From contig JASJOG010000052.1 of NCBI GenBank assembly GCA_030142905.1, forward strand, positions 1,693,001 through 1,757,000: a stretch of DNA of 64,000 nucleotides. Reading direction: 5' to 3'. Shown here one piece after another: positions 55,010 to 64,000 of the stretch. A program made the translations under genes and the position numbers. The notes beneath the pieces were generated by a model that had not been told where the DNA came from, did not search any database, and was given only the letters and a program-made list of their open reading frames with translations. The number at the start of each line of letters is the position of its first letter. Positions within the stretch are counted from its first letter, which is position 1. The DNA comes from Heliopora coerulea. Taxonomy: Eukaryota; Cnidaria; Anthozoa; Scleralcyonacea; Helioporidae.

Positions 55010-56980
55010 TCATTTATTATTTATTTATTTATTTAAGATTATTTATGCACGGTAGCCATTCAGCACACTAAGCTGTTTTTCAATGGGTCGTGCTTTGCTC
55101 TAAGTATCTATTAAATTACAAAAAGTTGCGAAGTCTACATACTAACCAGCTTCACCCTATAATAACTACTTTATTTACAATCTATCAATATACTAATTAT
55201 ATTGCAAACTACCGATTATTAATAATATATACAAACATAACTAACAATTAACATCCTACAAGTGTTTAGAATCCACACAAGCCCAAATTCATGCACTTCA
55301 AACAAGTGTCGTCCTGATATGTCTTGGACAATCTTAAAGCCATTAGCCATTACTGTTTTCTAAATTTTGGAAATAATGATCAATTAGATTTTTAAATCTT
55401 GTCGTAGATAGAGTTTGATACTCAGAAACTATATCGCGAGGCAATTTGTTCCATGCAGCCGCTGACCTATATGAGGACTTTTTCATGAAATCTGTATTAG
55501 GTTTGTTTAAGTGAAGTTTTTGATCGTTGCTTCTTAGGTGATACATAACATTATTTCTGATATTAAATATTTGAGATATATATTCTGGTAATTGTCCTTG
55601 TAGTGCTTTAAAAGTAATGTTTACTTCCCGTTTCTTTAAAATGTTTTCAATCGGAGCCCATCCCAAATCAGCAAAGATCTCCTTCGACCTAACATCGTAA
55701 CTAGATCCCGTTATAACACGGGCAGCTCTTTTCTGCAATTTGTACAGCTTATTCAAGTGTGTACGACCACCATCATTCCATACTGTAGAACAGTAAGTGA
55801 AATGAGGTAGGACTAATGAGTTATAATATTCATCAGTGCATTTTGGTTTACATATTGTTTTGATCTTCTTAATAAACAAATAGATTTAGACATCTTTTTG
55901 CACTGTTCATCATTGTGTTCATTCCATTTTAACTCTTCATCAAGAATAATTCCTAATACTTTATTTTTTACTAGCTTAATTGCATGCCTTCCAATTATAA
56001 TATTTGGAGTTTCAATAAATTGCTTTAGTCTCTTTTTTGATGCTATTAGCATAAACTCTGTTTTTTTTAATATTTAAAGTCAATTTGTTGGCTGTTAGTC
56101 AAGTATTGACATTATGTAGATCTGCATTGATCTTGTTTTCAATGTCAGTTGGTGAAGTTCCCGAACTAGACAAGTTGGTATCATCTGCAAACATCGAAGC
56201 TTGAGTATTTTGAAGACAGTTAGGAAGGTCATTAACGTAGAGGGAAAACAATAATGGTCCTAGATTTGATCCTTGTGGAACACCACAGATATTTTTTTTG
56301 GCTTTGACTTTGAACCTTGTAGTATACAGATTTACATTCTGTTATCTAAATATGATTTAACCAGACTAAGAGCCTGGTTTTTTACGCCATATAGTTCAAG
56401 CTTGGATAAAAGTATTTGATGATCTACGGTATCAAACGCTTTCTTTAGGTCGAGGAACAATACACCATTAATTAAACCCTTGTCAATGTTCATCAGCCAT
56501 TTGTCTATTGTTTGCAATAAAGACGTTTCTGTGGAATGATACTGAAGAAATCCTGATTGTTGTTTTGAGATAATATTGTTATCATTCAAAAATTTACTTA
56601 ATTGGTCGTATATAAGTTTTTCCATGAATTTGGCAATAACTGGTAGAACTGAAATAGGTCTGCAATTTCCACAGTTCTTTTTATCCCCCTCTTTATAAAT
56701 AGGGGTTACTTCAGCTATTTTTAGATCATCGGGGAGTATACCAGTAGCTAGAACTAAATTAAAAATATATAATAAAGTTTCACAAATAGTATGTCCTGCT
56801 GCCTTTCGTAATATGTTAGTAATTTTATCCAGGCCAGATGCTTTTCCTTAACAACGTCCTGTAGAATAAGCGTTGTTTCTGATTTTTTGTCCTTCAATTT
56901 ATAAACTTCAGCAGAGAGACTTGGTAATTTGGTGCTGAGCCAATATTGACATTTAAAGAGGGTTTAAGATTGCTAATGAG
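55010..56980 (-). pseudogene. L2/CR1-like LINE copy B: reverse transcriptase, 5'-truncated
   Basis: Minus-strand pieces in order: a motif 2-3 block ([36 protein letters not shown]; 56625-56332), GVPQGSNLGPLLFSLYVND and MFADDTN (~56290-56180), a thumb region (56052-55813), and the conserved end (VLPHFTYCSTVWND, KLQKRAARVITG, AAAWNKLP; 55879-55343). A 3' UTR of ~330 bp ends in (AAAT)n at 55013-55040. Frameshifts separate the pieces. The 5' end is replaced by an inverted repeat (56931-57038). Confidence 0.85.
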
Positions 56981-57038
56981 AAAGTCTACTCATTCGCAAT
57001 CTTAAACCCTCTTTAAATGCTAATATTGGCTCAGCACC
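56931..57038. repeat. Palindrome at the 5' junction of LINE copy B
   Basis: The arms are 50 nt each (56931-56980 and 56989-57038), about 47 of 50 complementary, with an 8 nt spacer AAAGTCTA. Arm ends are GGTGCTGAGCC and GGCTCAGCACC. The left arm continues the LINE; the right arm is its inverted copy. Confidence 0.9.
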
Positions 57039-57044
57039 ACTTTT

Positions 57045-57537
57045 CCTTTTATAATTTCTTCTTTACTCTTCCATGCTGTTAGTGTTACTCATACCTGTAA
57101 ATTTCATTTTTAGTACGTCCTCTGATTGGTTAATGCATGAATAGTATTACACCCTATAACTATATACTTCAGCTTTAGGCAGTTGTAATTATTCTTTGAT
57201 GATGTTGTGATGAATACAACGAAACGTTAGAACTTTATTAAATATTACGATTTTACTTCTGTGTCCGACTCGATGACTTTCGTAAAGATATTTTGCTGGG
57301 CTTTGATATTCCTCTTGAGATTACGTTTTCCGCCTGGTCAATCCATAGCTGATGTACATGACCTTCGCCAAGTGTCGGATTACATTTAGACCTTGAGTGT
57401 CTGCTTCAGCAGAACTTAGTTATGAACGCAGGTTCGTAACTCGCTCTCTACATCATACAATAGTCGATAAGCTCTGAGATATATTCATTTTACAGTTATT
57501 ACGTGATACAACTGATACAATATTAAGCAGTGGCGTG
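57045..57537. other. Non-coding; PLE-end-like motif and dispersed repeat
   Basis: At 57188-57225 the plus strand reads TTTGATGA, T, GTTGT, a loop, ACAAC, GAAACG. This is the order of a PLE hammerhead, but the first core C is replaced. About 57345-57510 repeats 36995-37170. No gene is present. Confidence 0.5.
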
Positions 57538-58136
57538 CGATACTAAAATTACATTATGCACAAATGATTTTGCTCAGCAATGACGATCAAACATTTTTCC
57601 TGAATTAATTAAAACAAAATGAATCAAAATACTGAAACATTACAGATACAAGAAATAAACTCACCTCTTATACAACGAACGCGAGCGAATTTTTCACGAA
57701 CAAGTAATTGAGATGGGAGCATCCATTCCCTACGTGAACCACAGAAGCGTCAAAACGTAATTGAACGAGCTTCGCATATCATACAAAAATATGTTCTACT
57801 TTTCACACACCCTCTCATGTGAAGAAATAAAGAGGGACCAATGAGGAATGAGAGACCAAATTAAGGCTGGGCAAGAGTTTTCAACGTAGGTTAACCACAA
57901 CAAAGAACAGTCGATCGGTAAATCTAATTCTTGGCCTAACTTCGAAAGGGCTTAAGAATCGATCTGCCAGTTATTTACACTAAGGGCGTGCATCACTGTG
58001 GCTAGTTCACCTGCTCGTTAACCCTTTGATGATAGATTACCTTTCCCTAATGGGTTAAATCACCTGGCGTTGGCCACGACAAATTACTGAAGGTCAACCA
58101 TTGTCATCATAGAGATAAACAGTGCTCAGTGGTCAC
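57538..58136 (+). repeat. Dispersed repeat R, uninterrupted copy
   Basis: Matches 39795-40026 plus 41415-41825 in one piece. It provides the empty site (57756/57757) for the fold-back element. It is cut at 58137 by the 3' tail of LINE copy A. Confidence 0.85.
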
Positions 58137-58309
58137 GCATGAATGAATGAATGAATGTAACTTTATTTAAACACGCGACCCTCATCATCAAATGATGGTT
58201 TTCATGAGGGGCGTCACACAAATACAAAGAATTCATATAAAGAATTAATCTAAGTCCTAAGGTAAAAAAAGTTTAAAAAGATAAAATTCGACGATGCTCG
58301 ACGTCTGAC

Positions 58310-59689
58310 TCAGTCAAACACTTTTTGAATCAAAGTTTTAAAGCTGGTTATAGACTCTGTCAGCTTCGACTCCTTCGGTAGGCTATTGAATAGCACAGCT
58401 CCACTATACCCAAAACTTTTTCTCAAATATTCAGTTTTAGGCTTAGGAACTGAGAGGTTAATGTGGGCATTTCTAAGATTGTAATTATTTAAATTTGCCT
58501 CCCTTATAATAAATTTATCTTTCAAATTTGGAGCTGAGTGGTTGTTTAATATTTTGTGAATCAAAACTAATTTATTCAATTTAAGACGGTCGTTCAGATT
58601 TTTCCATGACATAGCTAGGAGCAGATCTGACGACCTCACATAATTAGCACCTGTCATAACTCTTGCTGCCCCATTTTGTAATTTTTGTATTTTCTCTTTC
58701 AGCAGACTTCCACAGTTGTCCCATAACGGTGAACAATAATCAAAATATGGGAGTACGAGAGAATTATATAAATTTAGTAAAGTTTCGTATGGTATGAAAG
58801 GTTTAACTCTTTTCATAATTCCAATACCAGTACCTGCTTTTTTACATATTGAATCTATATGGTTTTCCCAACTCAACTTTTGATCGAGTTTTACACCCAA
58901 ACATCGAAATGAGGTATATCGAGTAACCGGTTCATCGTTTATCATTACTTGGTCACTACCAACTTTGTTTTTAAGGTTATAGGATGAACCCATAAACATC
59001 AGTTTTGTTTTTTTGGTATGAAGTTGTAATTTATTTTGGGAAAGCCATTTGACTATATTTTCCAGGTCTTTATTAAGTTTTGCTACTAAATCTGAGAAAT
59101 TTCCCGAGGATGCATATATTTGAGTATCATCAGCATACAGACCAGGAGTTGTGTTTTGTAAACATTGTGGCGGATCATTTATATACAACAGAAACAAGAG
59201 GGGTCCCAGAATAGATCCCTGTGGAACACCGCATACAATTTCTTTAGCTGAGGATGTGTAACCATTAACCACACACTCTTGGCTTCTTTTTGTCAAGTAG
59301 GATTGGAACCATTTTAGCTCCAATCCTTGAATTCCAAAATGCTCATGCATCTTCCTTAATAAGATTTTATGATCAGTAGAGTCAAAGGCTTTCCTAATAT
59401 CAATTGAAATTAAACAAACTAATTCCCCATTATCCATTTTTCCTAACCAATTATCACACATTTGAATTAAAAGGGATAATGTTGAATGTTTTGGGCGAAA
59501 ACCTGATTGATATCGGGAAAGTAAGGAATTATTAATCAAGTATCGATACAGCTGTCCAAATATTTCTTTCTCAAATATTTTGCTGATGATAGGAATAGAA
59601 ATTGGGCGATAGTTCTCACATTTTCGTCTATCTTCTGATTTATAGACAGGTATTACCCTAGGTATTATTCCAATCATCAACAAATACAC
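58310..59689 (-). pseudogene. LINE copy A ORF2: reverse transcriptase part
   Basis: A 459-codon open frame. RT motifs in order are ENYRPISIPIISKIFEK, a SGFRPKHSTLSLL block, SIDIRKAFDSTDHKILL (motif A Asp), GVPQGSILGPLLFLLYIND (motif B) and YADDTQIY (catalytic Asp pair), then LHTKKTKLMFMG and CLGVKLDQKLSWENHI. The C-terminal landmark reads VLPYFDYCSPLWDNCG, KLQNGAARVMTG and SFGYSGAVLFNSLP. The beginning of the RT (KATGIDGIPAKILKLS) lies upstream at about 59830-59770 in another frame, joined through a frameshift near 59680. The core itself is intact. Confidence 0.9.
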
Positions 59690-59915
59690 CCGTAGAGATT
59701 GAACGGTTAAAAATATAGGTCAAAGATGGGGAAATAATATTGCATGATAATTTGAGAATTTTAGCCGGTATCCCGTCAATCCCAGTTGCCTTGGATACTT
59801 TTAGACTTTTTAAATTTTTCAGAACACTTGATTCATTAATTATATAAAAATTAAAATGCGAATTTACATCAGTTGAATTGTCGGGTAATTCTTCATTACC
59901 AGATAAACATACTGA

Positions 59916-61196
59916 CTATGCAGCCAGAGTTGGACCAATATTAATAAAATAATCGTTTAAATGTTCAGTAATATGTTGGCATTCATTATCTATACTTCCA
60001 TTTATGTTAATTTCTGCAATATTAGAAGATTTCCCACCTTTGCCTAACAGGGTGTTAATGAGCGACCATGTTTTTTTCATATCTCTTGCCCGAGAAAGTT
60101 CGTTAATTTTCGTTTGATAATAGACTGCTTTGGCTCTTTTCATTTCCGAGTTTACTTTATTTCTCTCCGATTTATATTTGTCCCAATGGGTCTGCGAATT
60201 ATATTTCATTGCTCTCTTTTTATGCAGGTCCCTAGATCTTATTAGTTTTTTAATATCTGAATTTATCCAAGGGACAGATTTATGCTTTATGTTGTTGTAA
60301 ATTAAAGGGGCATGACGGTCGAGAACTTCTAGAAAGAAGGATTTCCAAATTTGCCAACAATCATTTGGGTTCACACATTGTGTGATTATGTTCCAAGGTA
60401 TTCTAGATAAATCCTGAATAAAGTCATTGTCATTAAATCTTTTATAATTTTGAACTCTCAGGCAAGTTTGTCTATATTTTGGCATGGTCATATTTTTCAC
60501 CGAGTAAATTAAGTTGCGATCTGACATTCCCAGATCAATAACTCCACTACTGGAAATGTTATTAGGTTGATTGGTGAATATTAGATCTATCAAAGTTGAT
60601 AATGTATTAGTAACTCTGGTTGGTTTCTTAATCAACTGTTCTAAATTATATAATGCACTCAAAAAAATTAACTTCTTGGAGTTAGAATCTTGTTGTGATT
60701 TAAGTATATTACAGTTCAGGTCACCTATTACAAACAGTTCTTTGTTTTCAGCATCACACTTACTAAGAAACATTTCAAATGCGTTGAACAGTTCCATCTC
60801 AGAGTTAGGCGGTCTATACCATGCACTAATGAGAAATGGCCTACTTCGTTGTTTAGGGATCTCAATACAAATCATTTCAAGACAATCCGAATTTAAATCC
60901 ATTCGTTCACAAAATGAGTGTACCTCTCGAATATAAACAACCACTCCACCCCCAAATCTATTACGATCCCTACGAATTACCTTATATCTTGGAATTTTAA
61001 TTTCACTATCAATAACATAATTATCAATTTTAGTCTCGTTTATAGCAAGAACGTCCACTTCTAAGTTGGGTATCGTCATTCGAAGCTTATCAATATGTCT
61101 TAAAAGACTATTTATATTTAAGCTAGCAATCTTAAACCCTTTGAGATTTTTAATTTCATGCAAACTTATATCTTTGTTACCTTCTGGGTCAGACAT
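59916..61196 (-). pseudogene. LINE copy A ORF2: APE endonuclease part
   Basis: A 426-codon frame that starts shortly after ORF1 ends. Motifs are IASLNINSL, DVLAINETKID (catalytic Glu), GGGVVVYIRE, ISAWYRPPN, FVIGDLNCNIL (Asp, Asn), LIDLIFTN and then MSDRNLIY. The last should be SDH; the catalytic His codon is CGC (60518-60516), a single C-to-T-type change away from His, so target nicking should be lost. A linker with KKTWSLINTLLGK follows. A stop at 59916 separates it from the RT. Confidence 0.88.
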
Positions 61197-61204
61197 CGAT
61201 TCAT

Positions 61205-62754
61205 CTATCGATATGTTCTTGTCCTTGGCATCTGTGGCACGAGCATCCTCAACAGTTCCCCCAGATTTTGAAGTTGCTTTGAAAAATCCCCAATACTCGA
61301 TAGTGAATATCGTCCATTTCTAAGAAATTTGATAAAATGGACAGCCAGAAGCGCCGAACCCCTTGGGTTAAGGTGTAATTTAGTACCATTAAGGCAGGTC
61401 ACGTCCAAATTCGTGTTGTCAGTGAAAGTGTAGCCCTGTTTCTGGCATAATTTCTTTAGTAATTCATTAGTTTCTTGAATCTTTAATGATACGTCAACGT
61501 CTTTTCTAAGTATTAGGCCGGATATCGCTATTCTGGCTTCCTTAAACTTGTTTTGTATTGTGGAGCTTAGATGCTTAATATTGTCGCAGCATTCCTGACT
61601 TGAGTTAGTAATTAAGTTGTTGGTACCAGCGTGTATGATTACTTCTGAGGGTGAAGAATACACTTGGGCCCTTTGGATCTCACTTGCTATTTCCTCTGCT
61701 GTTTTTCCAGGATATATTAATTTTCGAATCGAGCTTTTTGAAAGCTTTTCGGGATTAATATCTTTAATCATAGAATCTCCAACTAGCAAGATTTTTGGTT
61801 TAGAGTTCCTGTCTTTAGGGCTTGTGTCAGTGCTTCTAACTGTGACTTTCTGCTGACCAACTTCCAATGGTTCAGTTAGGGTAGCCTTGGTTATAGAAAT
61901 AAGATCTTATTTTTCTCTTTTAATTCTTCATTTTCTCTGTTAAGTTCAAGCTTTTCCTTCTTTAGATCACTTACAACATCCTCCAAGACCAGGATAGAGT
62001 AAGCTTTATTTTCTTTATTTTCTTTAATAATGGAAATTTCATCTGCAAGGGACTCTAATTTTCTAGTAATAATCTGAGTATAGCTCTCCAACATGAGTTT
62101 AATTTCGTAAATTTCTGAATTATTGTTGCAGTTTGCATCGTTTAGATTACTGGGGGAGTTGAGATCATTTGATCGTATCATTTTAATGTTCAAATTGCAG
62201 TTTTGTGACCTCGTATGCAAATTACCATCTGATGACTCTAAGGTGGAATGCAAATTTTCGAACTTTGAACTTTTAGGGTTTACAATGGCTTCGCCGCCCA
62301 TTTTCCTATCAAAATTTAAAAGTTTTCCTTTAATTTCTTCAGCCTTTTCTCCTTTCAGCGTTAAAGTTCCATTGTTTGAGTACCATCGTATCGAGACTTC
62401 CCCATTTTCAAACAGTTTACAGTAGCCTCCCGGGGATGTCCATTTCCCAGGCTATAGTTGTAGTTGATCAACAACTTGACAAAGATTTCTGTAATCTCGT
62501 AGCCATTTCAAGCTTCCCTTCTCCGTGATTAAAACACTGCTTTCATACAAATGACCATCACTTTGACCTTTATCGCTTGCTATATCTCCGTCTTTCGTTT
62601 GCAGCCCAGTGTCGTCCTCATAACCTCGATCTTCATCGCCTGTTGACTCACTTTTGTTCAACGATTCCAATCTCATCTCATCACTATCATCTGCAAGCCC
62701 CTTATCCATTTCTCGTGAAGGCAGACGCTGTTCCTCGCCCATTCCAAGTCCCAA
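61205..62754 (-). pseudogene. LINE copy A ORF1: coiled coil and SGNH-esterase-like domain
   Basis: Three collinear pieces. 62754-62452: acidic N terminus ending KWLRDYRNLCQVVDQLQL, then a TAG (62454-62452) in a frame that continues with GKWTSPGGYCKLFENG. 62301-61891: Asn-rich part and Glu/Lys coiled coil. A frameshift near 61880. 61867-61205: esterase-like domain with LLVGDSMIKD (Ser block), VIIHAGTNNL (Asn block) and LHLNPRGSALLA (His block). Esterase-bearing ORF1 proteins are known from CR1/L2 LINEs and bind RNA as particles. Confidence 0.85.
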
Positions 62755-62769
62755 ATAAGATTGTGGTAA

Positions 62770-63377
62770 TCCTTAATATAGTTTCGCTCGCTATCAAGAC
62801 AACTATTTTCACACTTCTACCTCACACGAAAGGCAGAAACTCTCCGATGAATGATGTATTTGAGCTATGTACCTAATTTCCTAATTCCTAGCTTCCACTA
62901 CTTCAACCACGTAGTTATTTTAAACCGTCGTGCATTCAGTTGCTCAACGACCATCTAACCTGTTTCAGAACAACACAGTGTGTTTAGATGCTTTGATTAA
63001 TTGATCCAATGTAGTCCTCCATTTAAACGCCTACCGTCGATCGTTTAAATGGTTGTTCTCAAATCTTGACCGGGGCGTGTAAGCGCCGTCATGGCTGCAT
63101 GCTTTTTTAAATATGTCTGTGTGTTTTACAAACTTTAACTTTGTGAAACGATGTGATGGTACGTTTTAATCTAAAAGATGGAATCCACAGCAACATAGGA
63201 ACGTGATGTATATTTTAGAGCTTCTGGCGATCTGTTTAACGATATATTTTGGAACTTTTATCTCAGACATCACTGAAACCGGTCAAGCGTCACCATATTT
63301 GTTGTGTAAATCGAAGAACTCAAACAACAGTTTGAGTCTGTATTCTACAACTATGGTTCATTATGGGAGCAAATACC
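62770..63377. other. Non-coding stretch between two LINEs
   Basis: No gene recognised. Part may be the 5' region of the plus-strand LINE that starts coding at 63378 and of the minus-strand LINE. Confidence 0.4.
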
Positions 63378-64000
63378 ATGTCGTTAGTCCCCAAGTTAAT
63401 TGAAGTCCAAGAGTTGCTTTTGCGGCAAAACGTGCAAATCGCGTGTATAGTAGAAACCTGGCTAAAGAGTCATATAGACGATTCTGTGGTGAATATCGAA
63501 GGCTACAATATTATACGGAAAGATCGTATGTCCCATGAACACGGAGGAGTCTGCGTCTACGTAAAGGATGACATAAAATACAAAATTATTGAAGACCTAC
63601 AATGTTGCGAGCAGCATGAAATAATTTGGATCAAACTGAATCCCACACGAACTCCTCGAGGGTTTTCTTGCATTTTAATTGCGATTGTCTATTATCCTGG
63701 TAGAGTGAGTCCAGCAGAATCCGATGCCACGGCAATAATTAATCACTTATTTACCAGCCTGATGGCAGCAGAATCCAAGTTTCCGAATTGTGGCATAGTC
63801 ATTACTGGAGACTTTAACCGTCTCAACCTTAACCAGTTGAAAAACCATTTTAAACTCAAGCAGTTAGTCAAATTTCATACAAGACGGACAACAACGCTCG
63901 ACCTAATTCTAACAAACATGGAGGACCACTTCTCCGTATCCGAATGTTTTCCTCCGTTTGGTCTGTCGGACCATAATATAGTTATTCTGAAACCAAAATC
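63378..64000 (+). CDS. LINE copy D ORF2: APE endonuclease start, cut by window end
   Basis: Open from ATG 63378 to the window edge (207 codons). Motifs are a QIACIVETWLKSHI block (catalytic Glu), YNIIRKDR, HGGVCVYVKDD, IAIVYYPGR, IVITGDFNRLNL, LDLILTNME and LSDHNIVIL, with the catalytic Asp-His pair intact. There are no stops or frameshifts, unlike the three minus-strand LINEs, so this copy may be younger. It belongs to the same broad L2/CR1-like group but is not closely similar to copy A. The polymerase, if present, lies beyond the window. Confidence 0.85.
   Translation, partial: MSLVPKLIEVQELLLRQNVQIACIVETWLKSHIDDSVVNIEGYNIIRKDRMSHEHGGVCVYVKDDIKYKIIEDLQCCEQHEIIWIKLNPTRTPRGFSCILIAIVYYPGRVSPAESDATAIINHLFTSLMAAESKFPNCGIVITGDFNRLNLNQLKNHFKLKQLVKFHTRRTTTLDLILTNMEDHFSVSECFPPFGLSDHNIVILKPK

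Larger units (their letters stand above)
58137..62760 (-). mobile_element. L2/CR1-like LINE copy A, nearly full length
   Basis: It reads 5' to 3' on the minus strand. ORF1 is 62754-61205 and ORF2 endonuclease plus polymerase is 61196-58310. A ~170 bp 3' UTR ends in (CATT)n at 58137-58155. Family-wide features are an ORF1 with esterase domain, an APE endonuclease, an RT without RNase H and a short tandem-repeat tail rather than poly(A). At least one stop, two frameshifts and an active-site substitution mean it cannot move unaided. Confidence 0.88.

Noticed and set aside
60571..60936. Plus-strand frame across the LINE endonuclease
   Set aside because: Antisense to a clear endonuclease frame.

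Overview
The window looks like nuclear DNA from an anthozoan cnidarian, most likely a stony coral. The reasons are AT-rich sequence, class A GPCR genes with intronless coding regions, and a mixture of Kolobok, PIF/Harbinger, hAT, Penelope-like and L2/CR1-like LINE elements. No prokaryotic feature, plasmid or CRISPR array is present. The species is inferred, not proven.

Layout. 1-5300: mostly non-coding, with a tRNA-derived SINE remnant, a CA/TA microsatellite and a tandem array of tRNA-like SINE units (2579-4215). 5550-10740: a 5 kb satellite built from ~168 bp monomers in a 708 bp higher-order repeat. 10.9-14.3 kb: a LINE relic, a TTTAC array and a Penelope-like (PLE) remnant whose two inverted ends each carry a hammerhead ribozyme. 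14.7-15.6 kb: GPCR gene 1 (minus). 15.7-22.2 kb: no recognisable gene. 22.4-29.7 kb: a DNA-transposon cluster of two PIF/Harbinger derivatives around a complete-ended Kolobok element. The Kolobok element (23207-27481) carries a five-exon THAP transposase (plus) and a convergent gene for a small P2X7-tail-like zinc-binding protein (minus).

30.2-31.2 kb and 47.9-50.5 kb: two nearly identical GPCR genes (minus) in a segmental duplication of about 2.5 kb. The second has a very long Ser/Arg-rich tail interrupted by one in-frame TAG. Between and around them are non-autonomous hAT elements with target duplications, TTAA MITEs, a large fold-back element with an empty-site paralogue, a CCATA-rich minisatellite, and a dead PLE whose RT active site was split by a hAT insertion. 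53.2-62.9 kb: SINEs and three L2/CR1-like LINE copies, all minus. 63.4-64.0 kb: the start of another LINE ORF2, plus strand, cut by the window end.

Host genes are few: the three GPCRs are the only convincing ones. They are probably seven-helix surface receptors coupling to heterotrimeric G proteins, with unknown ligands. The rest is mobile or tandemly repeated DNA, and several insertions can be ordered in time by nesting and by paralogous empty sites.
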